Shown: positions 28,433 through 37,221, numbered from the stretch's first letter. The stretch: DNA of 64,000 bases from Planctomycetota bacterium (GCA_003576915.1 QEVF01000002.1:1-64000), one strand, 5' to 3'. Numbers and translations are program-made. The notes: generated by a model not told the origin, from the sequence alone.

Positions 28433-29191
28433 ATGGCCAAGCTTGTGAAACTCATGACCTATGTGTTTGCCTTCCTGGGCGTGCTGGTGACTGCGGGCGG
28501 CGGTTACGTCTATGCCACGAACGGCGAGCTGGTGAATCAGTTTTGGGGCGTGAAGGACGATTTCAGGGCCGTTCAGCCGGATCGGCGTCAGGAAGTGTTT
28601 GCGGAACTCCCGGCACGCATCAAGTTCGAGAACGAAGTGGGCGCTGACATGAAGGACCTTCCGGCGGAGCGCCAGAAGGAGCTCTACGAACAGCTTGCCA
28701 TGAGCCGCGATACGCTGTTTTCAAGCTTCAAGGAGCGCATCAAGGCCGAAGCCGAAATCACACGCAAGACCAAGGATGCCAAAGACGCTGCAGGAGAGAT
28801 CGTGAAGCAGCTGGGCAAAGTCGAAGTTGCCGTGGATCTCAGCGGAGGCAAGCGCCAGGCACCGTCCAAATCTGATCCGCTGACTGCGGCCGGTGGCGCC
28901 CATGACAAGGTCGTGGATGCGGCCATTGCGTACGGGGATGCCAAAGATACGCGGGACAAACAGAAGATTGTGGCGGCGGCTGTGAACGTGCTCAAAGCGC
29001 TGGACAAGTTGGGCGACGAGGTGGTGAAGGCGCGCAAGGCAAGTCTCAGCGATGATGAGAAGACTCGACTCAACCGTCTGGTCAACGATGCCAAGACCCG
29101 TCTCTATGACATCAAGCAGACGCCGGGACTGTCTGAGGACTCCACGGCCAAGCCTTTGCTCGAGAGCATCCCCAAGAAACTGAACGCGTGA
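28433..29191 (+). CDS. Membrane-anchored helical protein
   Basis: The 252-residue protein has an N-terminal TM/signal-anchor helix (about residues 7-28, MTYVFAFLGVLVTAGGGYVYA). The remainder is a Lys/Asp/Ala-rich helical region with coiled-coil potential (EAEITRKTKDAKDAAGEIVKQLG; KARKASLSDDEKTRLNRLVNDAKTRL). ATG 28433 is used; an upstream in-frame start would add 5 residues. It lies alone after a strong terminator, so it has its own promoter in the 70-nt gap. No family is recognised; it resembles its upstream neighbour only in general architecture. Confidence 0.65.
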   Translation: MAKLVKLMTYVFAFLGVLVTAGGGYVYATNGELVNQFWGVKDDFRAVQPDRRQEVFAELPARIKFENEVGADMKDLPAERQKELYEQLAMSRDTLFSSFKERIKAEAEITRKTKDAKDAAGEIVKQLGKVEVAVDLSGGKRQAPSKSDPLTAAGGAHDKVVDAAIAYGDAKDTRDKQKIVAAAVNVLKALDKLGDEVVKARKASLSDDEKTRLNRLVNDAKTRLYDIKQTPGLSEDSTAKPLLESIPKKLNA

Positions 29192-29200
29192 GCCCGCGCT

Positions 29201-30004
29201 TCACTGGCCGGCAAGGGCCATTTCGATGAAGGGGCGGGGGATTCCAATCTCGGCCACCTTCACCACGCCGCAGCAGGCTGGCCCGGCGGCTTCGTAGAAT
29301 CCGGGTTTGGCCGCTACAAAGGTCATTGTGATGGTGGCCCGCACCGCCATGCCCAGGACGGCGCCGGTGTCGGCGTTCAGCCCGCTTGGGATGTCCACGG
29401 CCAACACAGGCGCTCCGCTTTCGTTCACGGCCTGCACCACCGCCAGCCAGGGATCCTCAAGCTCGCGCGTCAGGCCCGTGCCGAAGAGTGCGTCCACAAT
29501 GACAGGTGCCTGGGCCAGGCGCGGCTTCAGGGCCTCGATCTGGGCGGGTCCCGCGATTTCTGCCAGCCCAAGAGCCAGCCCGCGCAGTAGCTCGGCGTTC
29601 TGGCGCACATCGGGTGACGCATCGGCCAACGTGGCCAGATCCCCGACAAAGAAGCACTCGACCGCGTGACCGCGGTTGAACAGCGTGCGCGCGATCACCA
29701 GGCCATCGCCCCCGTTGTTGCCGGGGCCGCAAAGCACAATTACAGGATTGGGGCTGCGCGTCAGGCCACTCTTCCAGGCGTCAAGCTCTTCGAGCGTGCG
29801 GGGAATGTCGTCGCGGCTTCCTCCCTGAGTCAGTTTGTCCAGGGCCCTGGCCACGCCACCCGAGAGCAGCATCTTCTCCACTTCGCCGGCACAGGCGCGA
29901 CCGGCGTTTTCCATCAGCACTGCTGAAGAAATGCCGTACTCCTCCATCGCCATCCGGTCCAGGCGGCGTACCTGCTGGCGAGTAAGTGTGCGCTTGGAGT
30001 TCAT
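29201..30004 (-). CDS. nnrE: NAD(P)H-hydrate epimerase (YjeF_N domain only)
   Basis: The enzyme epimerises damaged R-NAD(P)HX so that the S-specific dehydratase can repair it. The 267-residue product has LTRQQVRRLDRMAMEEYGISSAVLMENAG (residues 6-34), then VIVLCGPGNNGGDGLVIARTL with the GNNGGDG loop, VDALFGTGLTRE, and VLAVDIPSGLNADTG. These are classic YjeF_N motifs. Unlike the fused Nnr of E. coli, there is no C-terminal ribokinase-like dehydratase domain, so the NnrD partner must be encoded elsewhere. Start ATG 30004 lies near the divergent thioesterase gene (83 nt). Confidence 0.9.
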   Translation of the reverse strand: MNSKRTLTRQQVRRLDRMAMEEYGISSAVLMENAGRACAGEVEKMLLSGGVARALDKLTQGGSRDDIPRTLEELDAWKSGLTRSPNPVIVLCGPGNNGGDGLVIARTLFNRGHAVECFFVGDLATLADASPDVRQNAELLRGLALGLAEIAGPAQIEALKPRLAQAPVIVDALFGTGLTRELEDPWLAVVQAVNESGAPVLAVDIPSGLNADTGAVLGMAVRATITMTFVAAKPGFYEAAGPACCGVVKVAEIGIPRPFIEMALAGQ

Positions 30005-30087
30005 GACGCCAGCTTGTAGCCGCCTGACCGCTGTGCAAGTCAAAACCGTCGGGCTTTCCTGAAGCGCTTGCGCTGGTAAAAGAGGGT

Positions 30088-30498
30088 ATGCCCTTTGAAA
30101 CCACGACGCGAGTGCGCTACGCCGAAACCGACCAGATGGGTGTGGTCTATCATTCGAACTACATCGTTTACTTCGAAATTGGCCGCACGGAAGCCTTGCG
30201 CTCTTTGGGTTCAGCCTACGCCAAGCTGGAAGAGCGGGGTCTTGTGCTTGCGATTACAGAGGTGGGAGCGAAGTATCATGCTCCGGCGCGTTACGACGAC
30301 GTTCTGACCGTCCGAACCTGGCTCAGGGAGGTCAGCAAGGCCAGACTGCGCTTTGAATACGAGATCCTGCGCGAGGGCGTGCGACTGTGCAGCGGGTTTA
30401 CGGTGCTGGCATTCCTTGACCGGATCGGCGGCATGCGACCGGTGCGCTGCCCGGAAGATGTCGAGAACCTGATGTTGCCGACCGTCGAGCCGAAGTAA
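30088..30498 (+). CDS. YbgC/FcbC-type acyl-CoA thioesterase
   Basis: The 136-residue hotdog-fold protein carries the 4HBT signature RVRYAETDQMGVVYHSNY near the N-terminus, with the catalytic Asp (TDQMG) and the VYHSNYIVYFE helix start. EVGAKYHAPARYDDVLTVRT and RLRFEYEILREG continue the family pattern. Such enzymes hydrolyse acyl-CoA or related thioesters, and YbgC is linked to phospholipid metabolism and the Tol system. No tol genes are adjacent, so the substrate is open. It is followed by a lipoprotein gene 30 nt downstream. Confidence 0.88.
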   Translation: MPFETTTRVRYAETDQMGVVYHSNYIVYFEIGRTEALRSLGSAYAKLEERGLVLAITEVGAKYHAPARYDDVLTVRTWLREVSKARLRFEYEILREGVRLCSGFTVLAFLDRIGGMRPVRCPEDVENLMLPTVEPK

Positions 30499-30528
30499 CC
30501 TCAAGGGCATCCAACAAGGAGGGGACAT

Positions 30529-31110
30529 ATGCAGACAATTCGCCATGGACTTGTGCTGCTGTGGGCCGCTTGTGTCGTGGCGGTTGCGGCCGCCTGCACT
30601 TCAACGCCGGAGCCCGCTACGGAGGTCAAGCAGGGTCCCGCCTATGCCAGCCTCAAGGACCCGGCTGTGGTCAAAGTTGTCCCTATTGTCCTTCCTGAGA
30701 GAATTGACGGATCGAAGGACCCCGGTGACGAAGAGAAGTGGCGGCTGGAGTGGCCGCAGCGCGGGGCCAACATTGTTTCAGATGCCATCATTGACTCTTC
30801 CAAGGGGCGCGTCACGGCCCGGCCCGTGAAAGATCAGCCGACGGAAGGCTGGATCGTCGAGGTCCGAGTTACAAGCCTCGACGTCGGCGATGCGGGCAAG
30901 CGCCAGACCTCGGCTTTCAGCAGCGACAGTCGGGAAGGCTGGAGCCGCACCGTGGCTGACTGCCGCATCATCAACGCGGCAACCGGCGAGGTGGCGGCAA
31001 CCCTCACGCTTGAGCATCGCACCGGCAGCGTCCTCGCCTGGAGCGTTCCCTTCGAGAACGACATGGACATCATCGGCGAGCGCATCGGAGCCTGGCTGGC
31101 ACAGCGCTAG
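30529..31110 (+). CDS. Lipoprotein of unknown function
   Basis: The 193-residue protein begins with a lipoprotein signal, VVAVAAACTS, with the modified Cys at residue 23. A strong AAGGAGGGG precedes ATG 30529. The mature part has a mixed alpha/beta pattern: IVLPERIDGS, WPQRGANIVSDAIIDSSKGRV, GWIVEVRVTSLDVG, AATLTLEHRTGS. The pattern of computing a value from conserved strands resembles small outer-membrane lipoproteins such as DUF4410-like families, but I cannot assign it. A bidirectional terminator-like hairpin lies about 85 nt downstream. Confidence 0.7.
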   Translation: MQTIRHGLVLLWAACVVAVAAACTSTPEPATEVKQGPAYASLKDPAVVKVVPIVLPERIDGSKDPGDEEKWRLEWPQRGANIVSDAIIDSSKGRVTARPVKDQPTEGWIVEVRVTSLDVGDAGKRQTSAFSSDSREGWSRTVADCRIINAATGEVAATLTLEHRTGSVLAWSVPFENDMDIIGERIGAWLAQR

Positions 31111-31194
31111 GCTCCGTCCCGTGAGTCGCTTGCCGCGAGCAATGCCGTGGGCCGCGGCAGGAGTCACGAGACCGAGCCTGGTTTTGGACGCGAC

Positions 31195-31224
31195 AAACGA
31201 GGCGCACTCTGGCGCGCCTCGTTT
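31195..31224. terminator. Bidirectional terminator between convergent genes
   Basis: AAACGAGGCGC (31195-31205) pairs perfectly with GCGCCTCGTTT (31214-31224) around an 8-nt loop. The T/A-rich ends on both sides allow function in both directions. It lies between the plus-strand lipoprotein and minus-strand macro-domain genes. Confidence 0.75.
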
Positions 31225-31238
31225 CGCAGGAGCCGCGC

Positions 31239-31745
31239 CTACTTCAGGCCGGGTTCTTTGGCGGCCTGTCCTTTGTGGAAGGTTTCGTAGACAAAGACGG
31301 GGATCTTCAGATCGCCCAGCACCTTGGCGATGATGGCTTGGACATCCTTCCATTCCAGGCCGCCCACACCGGTTGCGACGCGCGGTAAGGCGACACTTGT
31401 GAACTTCTCCCTCTCCAGCATCTTCTTGAGATCGTGCAGGGCGCGGTTCACAAACTCAAGGTGAGCCTTGCCGGGATGTTCGCCGTCCTTCCGGGGAGGC
31501 TCCTGGGTCAGCAGGGCCGCGATCTTGACTGCTTTGCCGCCTTCGCCGACGCCGGCCCAGAGCCAGGCGGTGCCTGCTTTGGGGCTGAGCGTCTTGCAAT
31601 AGTGGCGGAAATCCTTGTACATGGAGGGGTACTTCTCGCGCAGGGCCAGCGCGAGCCCGCTCTTGAAGTCGTCCAGCGGGGCCACGCCGTGGGCAATCAG
31701 ATCGGCCTTGCTGAAGAGAATATCGCCCGAGACGCTGTGAATCAT
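31239..31745 (-). CDS. Macro-domain (ADP-ribose-binding) protein
   Basis: The 168-residue protein is a stand-alone macro domain. MIHSVSGDILFSKADLIAHGVAP has the GD(I/L) adenine-contacting motif and the HGVAP loop, and FKSGLALALREKYPSMYKDFRHYC is shared with Poa1p/TARG1/DarG-like macro domains. VALPRVATGVGGLEWKDV is the conserved phosphate-binding GVGGL loop. Likely activities are removal of ADP-ribose from protein or nucleic acid or hydrolysis of ADP-ribose 1''-phosphate. ATG 31745 has AAAGGA about 9 nt upstream. No DarT-like toxin is encoded next to it. Confidence 0.85.
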   Translation of the reverse strand: MIHSVSGDILFSKADLIAHGVAPLDDFKSGLALALREKYPSMYKDFRHYCKTLSPKAGTAWLWAGVGEGGKAVKIAALLTQEPPRKDGEHPGKAHLEFVNRALHDLKKMLEREKFTSVALPRVATGVGGLEWKDVQAIIAKVLGDLKIPVFVYETFHKGQAAKEPGLK

Positions 31746-31819
31746 GAAGTCGTTGTCCTTTCCCGGCGGCACACCGGGTTGCCCATTCTCGCTTCCTCAT
31801 GATGCCATGAACGCAGGTT

Positions 31820-31846
31820 AACCGGCGCGCAAATTGCGCGCCGGTT
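31820..31846. terminator. Hairpin terminator after bioB
   Basis: AACCGGCGCGCAA (31820-31832) and TTGCGCGCCGGTT (31834-31846) form a nearly continuous palindrome around one central base. Realistically the stem is 10-11 bp with a 5-nt AAATT loop. It lies 20 nt past the bioB stop and before the macro-domain gene on the same strand, so it probably ends the long mla-heme-purD-bioB transcript. Confidence 0.6.
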
Positions 31847-31866
31847 GCAGGCCGTACTTCCGAGTC

Positions 31867-32880
31867 TCAGGTACCCAGACCCAGGTCGCGCACCAGCTCT
31901 TCGTCCTGGTCCTTGGTGCGGCCGGGGGTTGTGAGATAGTTGCCCACCATCATGCCGTTGGCTCCCGCCATGAAAAGGAAGGGCTGTAGCTGCCGCAACT
32001 GCTGAACTCGTCCGCCGGCAACGAAGATGTCGCTCGTGGGGTTGGTCAGCCGGAACACCGCCAGAGCCATCAGGCACTCCATGGGTTTCAGCGGTTCTTT
32101 GCCGGCCAGGGGCGTGCCGTGGACGCTGACCAGGAAGTTGACGGGGATGTGCTCGGGGCGAAGGGTCGCTACCTCGCGCATGAATTCGGCGCGCTGGCGC
32201 AGGGTTTCACCCATGCCCAGAATTCCGCCGCAACAGACTTCCATGCCGGCTTCCTTGGCGTAGCGCACGGTGTCGTAGTTCTCGCGCCAGTCCCGCGTCG
32301 TACAGACCTGCTTGTAGAAGCTCTCGCTGGTTTCGAGGTTGTGGTGGTAGACCACGCACCCCGCCTCCTTGAGTTGCTGCATCTCTTCGCGGCCGGCCAC
32401 GCCCAGGCTGACGTCGGGCAGAATCCTGCCTTCCGCCCTGATGCGGCGGATGCCCTCGCAGATCTGGTCCAGTTGGGGGCCCTTCTTGATGCCTTTCCAT
32501 GCCGCCACCAGCCCGAAGTTGCTGCTGCCGTAGGCTGTGGCTTCCCGCGCGGCCTGGGCCATCTGGTCGGGCGACATGAGGTTATAGGTCTTGGTTCCGG
32601 CCGCAGTCTGGTAGAACACGCTCTGGGCGCAGAAGCCGCAATCCTCCCCGCAGTTGCCGCTCTTTATGTTGACGATGCCGCAGCGGTGCAGTGCATCGCC
32701 CACGAAGTGGCGCTTCACCAGATAGGCGGCGTACATGAGGTCGTAAGCGCGGCTCTCGGGCAGACCCAGTAACTGCTCGGCCAGGCTGACGTCAACCTCG
32801 CCGCCCTGGATCACGAACTCGGCGAGTTCAAGGAGCGGGCCTTCAGAAATGCGGGGTGTGGTGATGGTGCTGCCTGCCAT
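31867..32880 (-). CDS. bioB: Biotin synthase (radical SAM)
   Basis: BioB inserts sulphur into dethiobiotin in the last step of biotin synthesis. The 337-residue protein has the radical-SAM cluster motif CGEDCGFC (Cys77, Cys81, Cys84) preceded by IVNIKSGN, and YHHNLETSESFY, a BioB-specific segment. CCGGILGMGET and HIPVNFLVSVHGTPL follow, and FVAGGRVQQLR carries the conserved Arg of the [2Fe-2S]-binding region. It lies 34 nt after purD on the same strand. No other biotin gene is in the window. Confidence 0.93.
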   Translation of the reverse strand: MAGSTITTPRISEGPLLELAEFVIQGGEVDVSLAEQLLGLPESRAYDLMYAAYLVKRHFVGDALHRCGIVNIKSGNCGEDCGFCAQSVFYQTAAGTKTYNLMSPDQMAQAAREATAYGSSNFGLVAAWKGIKKGPQLDQICEGIRRIRAEGRILPDVSLGVAGREEMQQLKEAGCVVYHHNLETSESFYKQVCTTRDWRENYDTVRYAKEAGMEVCCGGILGMGETLRQRAEFMREVATLRPEHIPVNFLVSVHGTPLAGKEPLKPMECLMALAVFRLTNPTSDIFVAGGRVQQLRQLQPFLFMAGANGMMVGNYLTTPGRTKDQDEELVRDLGLGT

Positions 32881-32914
32881 GTTCGTCCTCCCGGGTCAGT
32901 GGCTCTAGGTCACC

Positions 32915-34180
32915 CTACTTCATGCCGCGCCAGCCGATGTCTTTGCGGTAGATCATCTTGTCGAACCTGATCTTTTCAATGGCGGCGTAGGCCTTGGCGC
33001 GGGCCTCTTGGAGATCCTGGCCCAGTGCGGTCACGCTCAGCACGCGCCCGCCGTTGGTGAACCATTCGCCGTCCACCTTCTTGGTTCCCGCGTGAAACAC
33101 CATGACGTCGGGACCGAGGTCGTACTCCAGCCCGTGGATCTTGTAGCCCTTGGCGAAGTCGCGCGGGTAGCCCCCGCTGGCCAGCACCACTGTGACGGCC
33201 GTGCGCTCATCCCAATCCGCCTGCACCTGGTCGAGCTTGCCGTCCACGGTCGCGCTCAGAATCTCAAACAGGTCGCCTTTGAGGCGCGCCAATATGGTCT
33301 GCGTCTCGGGGTCGCCAAAGCGCACGTTGTACTCCAGCACGCGAGGCCCCTGCTTTGTGAGCATGACGCCCACAAACATCGTGCCGCGAAACGGTACTTC
33401 CTCGCGATTCATGGCGTGAACGCTTCGAACGATGATCTCTTCCTGAATCTGGTCGGACGTGGCTTCTTCCACCTGGGGCAGGGGGCTGTAGGTGCCCATG
33501 CCGCCGGTGTTCTCGCCGCTGTCTCCATCGCCCACCCGCTTGTGGTCCTGGGCCAGGCAGAGGGGCAGGATGTTGTGGCCGTCCGTGATGGCGTGGACGC
33601 TGATTTCCTCGCCCTGCAGGAAGTCCTCAATCAGCAGGCGCTTGCCCGCATCACCAAAGCGTTTGCGGACCATGCACTCCTTGACGGCTGCTTCAGCCTG
33701 GGCGTAATCCTCCACGATGCTGACGCCCTTGCCCGCGGCCAGGCCGTCGGCCTTGAGCACGACGGGATAGTCACAATGGGTCAGATACTCCAGCGCCGGC
33801 TCGGGCTTGTCGTAGGTCTTGTGGCCGGCCGTGGGAATGGCGTGGCGCCTCATGACATCTTTGGCGTAGGCCTTGCTTCCCTCAAGGCGCGCCGCATTCT
33901 GGCCTGGCCCGTAGATCCTCAGGCCTTTCTTCTGAAAGCGATCAACGATGCCCGCGACCAGCGGGTCTTCGGGGCCGACGACGGTCAGGTCAACGCGATT
34001 CTCGCGTGCGAAGGCCAGCAGCTTGTCAATCTCCCCGACGCCAATGGGCACGAGCGTGGCAACCTTGGCCATGCCGTCAGATCCCGGCGCGGCAAAGATC
34101 TGCTTCACGTGTCGGGACTGCTTGAGTTTCCAGCACAGCGCGTGCTCGCGGGCGCCGCTGCCTATGACCAGAACTTTCAT
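32915..34180 (-). CDS. purD: Phosphoribosylamine-glycine ligase
   Basis: PurD is the ATP-grasp enzyme that joins glycine to phosphoribosylamine in de novo purine synthesis. The 421-residue product begins MKVLVIGSGAREHALCWKL (standard GARS opening) and has GPEDPLVAGIVD, VLKADGLAAGKGVSIV, GEEISVHAITDG, TGGMGTYSP and LEYNVRFGDPETQ. All are family signatures. The ATG at 34180 overlaps the stop of the histidine kinase gene by 4 nt (ATGA), so it is translationally coupled to it. Confidence 0.96.
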   Translation of the reverse strand: MKVLVIGSGAREHALCWKLKQSRHVKQIFAAPGSDGMAKVATLVPIGVGEIDKLLAFARENRVDLTVVGPEDPLVAGIVDRFQKKGLRIYGPGQNAARLEGSKAYAKDVMRRHAIPTAGHKTYDKPEPALEYLTHCDYPVVLKADGLAAGKGVSIVEDYAQAEAAVKECMVRKRFGDAGKRLLIEDFLQGEEISVHAITDGHNILPLCLAQDHKRVGDGDSGENTGGMGTYSPLPQVEEATSDQIQEEIIVRSVHAMNREEVPFRGTMFVGVMLTKQGPRVLEYNVRFGDPETQTILARLKGDLFEILSATVDGKLDQVQADWDERTAVTVVLASGGYPRDFAKGYKIHGLEYDLGPDVMVFHAGTKKVDGEWFTNGGRVLSVTALGQDLQEARAKAYAAIEKIRFDKMIYRKDIGWRGMK

Positions 34181-35022
34181 GATTCTCCAGCTTGTGCTTC
34201 GCCCGATTCATTTGATCCGGGCTTCGCTTCCAGTGCCCGCCGCCTGGATCTCGGCGCGGCAGGCGGGACGGGAACTTCCGGTGTAGCCGAAACGCGGATC
34301 ATGGCCTGCAACGTCTCGCGCCGGTTGGGGTCCACCGGAAGCAGCAGCACGAAGCGGCTGCCTGTGCCCTCGACCGACTCGTAAGTGACCTGGCCGCCGT
34401 GCTCTTCCACGATCCGGCGCACCATGGGCAGGCCCATGCCTGTTCCGCCTTTCTTCGTCGTGAAGTAGGGGCGAAACATACGTTCCCGGTTCGCGGGCGC
34501 AACCCCGACTCCGGTATCGATAACTTCAACCATGACCACATCGCCGTGCCGCCGCGCCCGGATGATGACTTCGCCGCCGCCCTTGGGCTCAGTGGCCTCA
34601 AGCGCATTCTTCAGCAGGTTGGTCAGCGCCTGACGAATGTAGGTGGCGTCGACGATGATCCCGTCAAGTTCTCCCTCAAGTTGTGATCGCAGTGTGACGG
34701 ACTTCTGGTTGGCCTCTGCCGCCAGAAACTCGACGAGATCGCGGATCATGTCTCCGAGGTCGGTTCGCTGATACTTCAAGTCGTGGCCGCGCGAAAGGCG
34801 CAGAAACTCCTGCACGATCTCATCGAGATGAGTGATTTCCTTGAGCAGCAGCTCGATCTTTCGGAGCGAGCGCATGGCAAGGGCTGACTTGTCCTGTGAA
34901 AAATCCTCCTGCAGAAGCTGGAGCGTCAGCTTCATGGTACTCAACGGGTTCTTGATCTCGTGGGCCAGGCCACCCGCGAGCTGGCCCAGGAATTCAAGTC
35001 TTGACGACGCGCCGTTGCTCAC
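34177..35022 (-). CDS. Soluble histidine kinase without sensor domain
   Basis: The 281-residue protein starts directly with the dimerisation/phosphoacceptor helix, LGQLAGGLAHEIKNPLSTM (His21). The HATPase domain follows, with N box TNLLKNALEAT, G1 DTGVGVAPANRERMF, F box YFTTKKGGTG and G2 GGTGMGLPMVRRI. No PAS, GAF, HAMP or TM segment is present. A basic, Pro/Ala-rich tail follows the catalytic domain (after about residue 240). The start is GTG 35022, overlapping the hemA stop as GTGA. No response regulator gene is adjacent, so the partner is unknown. NtrB-like kinases are the closest in pattern. Confidence 0.85.
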   Translation of the reverse strand: MSNGASSRLEFLGQLAGGLAHEIKNPLSTMKLTLQLLQEDFSQDKSALAMRSLRKIELLLKEITHLDEIVQEFLRLSRGHDLKYQRTDLGDMIRDLVEFLAAEANQKSVTLRSQLEGELDGIIVDATYIRQALTNLLKNALEATEPKGGGEVIIRARRHGDVVMVEVIDTGVGVAPANRERMFRPYFTTKKGGTGMGLPMVRRIVEEHGGQVTYESVEGTGSRFVLLLPVDPNRRETLQAMIRVSATPEVPVPPAAPRSRRRALEAKPGSNESGEAQAGES

Positions 35023-36335
35023 GACTGCTTCTCCGGCTGCGGGTGTGCTTCAGGATTGGGCAGGGTCGCGGCCTCGTCCACGCCCAGGGCCCGCGCAAGC
35101 AAGCGGAGGCTGTCGGCCGCGTCCTCGCGTCGCGACTGGGCCTTGATCGCGGAAATCTGCGGGTGCAGCAGCTTGTTGACCAGCTGCTCGGCGAACATGG
35201 CGATTTCAGCCTTCTGGTCCGTCGGCAGATCGACAAAGTGGGCCAGCAGCCGGCTGACCTCGGCCTCCCGGATGGCGTGTGCCCGCTCGCTGAGCGCCTT
35301 GATGATGGGCGCGGCCGAGAACGACTGGAAACCCGCCAGAAAGCTGTCAACTTCCTGTGTGATGATCTCCGTGCAGCGCTTGATTTCGTGGCTGCGCGTG
35401 AGCGCATGCTCGGCCACCACCTGTTCGAGGTCGTCCACGTTGTAGAGGTACACGTCCGGCAACTCGTCCACGTCGGGCGCAACGTCGCGCGGCACCGCCA
35501 GGTCCAGCACGAAAATCGAACGCCAGCCTCGCTTCTTGAGGGCTTGTTTGAACATCTCGCGCGAAAAAATGGGCCGTTCGGACGCTGTCTGGCTGATGAC
35601 GATGTCGGCCCGGGGAAGGTAGTCCTCAATCAAGTCCAGAGGCACGGCGTCGCCGCCATAGCGCGTGGCCACCTCACGGGCGCGATCGAGTGTTCGCGAA
35701 CAGACAATGGTGCGCCCGATGCCGCTGTCTTTGAGGTAGTTCAGCGTCAACTCGCCTACTTCACCCACGCCCACGAGCAATGCGGTCTTGTCGGAGAGGT
35801 TCTCAAACACCCGCCTGGCGAAAGTGACGGCCACGCTCGAAGTGGAAAGCTGCCCGCTGGAGATGCCTGTTTCACTGTGAAGGCGCTTGGCCACATTGAA
35901 GGCGCGGTGAAACAGGCTGTTCAGTGCCTTGCCGGTGGCGTTTTCACTTTGCGCAAGGAGATAGGACTTCTTGACCTGATTGACGATCTGGGTTTCGCCC
36001 AGCACCAGGCTGTCCAGGCCGCCGGCGACCCGCAGCAGGTGCTCAATGGCATTGCGGCCACGGTGGAAGTAGATGTAGCGCGCCAGAAACTCCGGCTGCA
36101 GGCCGTGATCGTCGGCCATGAGTTTGAGCAGGCGCTCACGGGGGTCGGAGTCAGAGGTGAAGGCGTAGAGTTCGACGCGGTTGCACGTCGAAAGGATAAC
36201 TGCCTCTTCGCACTGTGCCGCCTCGCGCATGCTGCGAAGGGCGGCGGGAATACGGCGATCGGGGTAGGCGACCCGCTCGCGAATCTCCAGCGGCGCAAAC
36301 TTGTGATTGACTCCGATCACGCAATAGCGGTTCAT
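35019..36335 (-). CDS. hemA: Glutamyl-tRNA reductase
   Basis: HemA makes glutamate-1-semialdehyde from Glu-tRNA in the C5 pathway of heme synthesis. The 438-residue product has the catalytic STCNRVELY motif (Cys51). LRVAGGLDSLVLGETQIVNQVK and SSVAVTFARR contribute to substrate binding, and ALLVGVGEVGELTLNYL is the NADPH-binding Rossmann segment. VLDLAVPRDVAP and YNVDDLEQVV lead to the dimerisation helix. ATG 36335 overlaps the end of the ccsA/hemX-type gene, the common hemX-hemA arrangement. Confidence 0.96.
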   Translation of the reverse strand: MNRYCVIGVNHKFAPLEIRERVAYPDRRIPAALRSMREAAQCEEAVILSTCNRVELYAFTSDSDPRERLLKLMADDHGLQPEFLARYIYFHRGRNAIEHLLRVAGGLDSLVLGETQIVNQVKKSYLLAQSENATGKALNSLFHRAFNVAKRLHSETGISSGQLSTSSVAVTFARRVFENLSDKTALLVGVGEVGELTLNYLKDSGIGRTIVCSRTLDRAREVATRYGGDAVPLDLIEDYLPRADIVISQTASERPIFSREMFKQALKKRGWRSIFVLDLAVPRDVAPDVDELPDVYLYNVDDLEQVVAEHALTRSHEIKRCTEIITQEVDSFLAGFQSFSAAPIIKALSERAHAIREAEVSRLLAHFVDLPTDQKAEIAMFAEQLVNKLLHPQISAIKAQSRREDAADSLRLLARALGVDEAATLPNPEAHPQPEKQS

Positions 36336-37219
36336 CGGGCCTCCAGTGCCGTGTGCGTGGCCTGTTGGGCACGCACCGACATCAGACCCAGCCCGACATA
36401 GGAGAGAATCACGAAGCAGAATCCCACGAGGACCCAATAAAACGGCCGGCGGCCGTGCAGCAGGCCGGTTAGCCGGCCCAGGTAGATGCCGATGAGCACC
36501 AGCCACAGCACCATGCTGGCGAGGACCTTGGGGTTTGCAGGCAGAGACGACCAGTCTTCCCTGCTGAACGCCAGAAAGCCCAGTATGAACCCCACGGAGA
36601 GCAGGGGCAGACCTACGACAATGCAGGTGTTTACCAGCTTGCGCAGCGACTCCAGCGAGGGGAAGTCCTTCATGAAACGGGCTTCCTTGTGGCGCTTGAT
36701 CTGCCGCTCCTGAAGCAGGTACATGACCGCGGCTGCTGCCGCGAGGAAGTATACACCGTAGGAGAGAATGACCAGCACGACATGGGCGACAAGCAGGGGC
36801 TCCTCGGGTCCGTGATGACCGGGACGCACAAAGGTGGGGGCCAGCAGGTAGTCGACGATGAAGATGACGGCCAGGGCGGGATAGGCAAATGCGCTGACGC
36901 CCCGCATGGGCTTGAGGCGTGACGCGACCAGATAGGCCACGGCCAGGAACAGCGCGGACAACGCCACCACTTCGAACATATTGCTCAAAGGCTCTGTACC
37001 GGCCTCGGCAAAGCGTCCCGCAAAGAACAAGGCCAGGGCCAGCGTCGACGCAACACCCGTGATGTCTGCTGCGCCTGATTTGACGCGGCTGGGCAGCAGC
37101 AGCGCAGCCAGCGACAGAATGGCCGCGAGAAAGAAACCTCCGATCGCCAAATGCAGCATCAGGGCCGTGAAGGTCCCCATGGTCTGCTGGGAAAACGAAT
37201 GGAAGGTGTCCGCGAGCAT
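36332..37219 (-). CDS. CcsA/HemX-type cytochrome c assembly membrane protein
   Basis: The 295-residue protein has about eight TM segments. SNMFEVVALSALFLAVAYLV and a later GHHGPEEPLLVAHVVLVILSYGVYFLAA carry His residues that match the CcsA/CcmC/HemX family, which handles heme for cytochrome c maturation or regulates HemA. It precedes hemA with a 4-nt overlap, exactly as HemX does in many bacteria, so the HemX-like role is favoured. It begins 2 nt after mlaD. The tryptophan-rich WWD motif of full CcsA was not evident, which is the main reason to prefer HemX. Confidence 0.8.
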   Translation of the reverse strand: MLADTFHSFSQQTMGTFTALMLHLAIGGFFLAAILSLAALLLPSRVKSGAADITGVASTLALALFFAGRFAEAGTEPLSNMFEVVALSALFLAVAYLVASRLKPMRGVSAFAYPALAVIFIVDYLLAPTFVRPGHHGPEEPLLVAHVVLVILSYGVYFLAAAAAVMYLLQERQIKRHKEARFMKDFPSLESLRKLVNTCIVVGLPLLSVGFILGFLAFSREDWSSLPANPKVLASMVLWLVLIGIYLGRLTGLLHGRRPFYWVLVGFCFVILSYVGLGLMSVRAQQATHTALEAR

Positions 37220-37221
37220 GG

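Noticed and set aside
31239..31745. DarTG-type toxin-antitoxin system
   Set aside because: Only the macro-domain half is present; neighbours are bioB and a lipoprotein, with no DarT-like ADP-ribosyltransferase.
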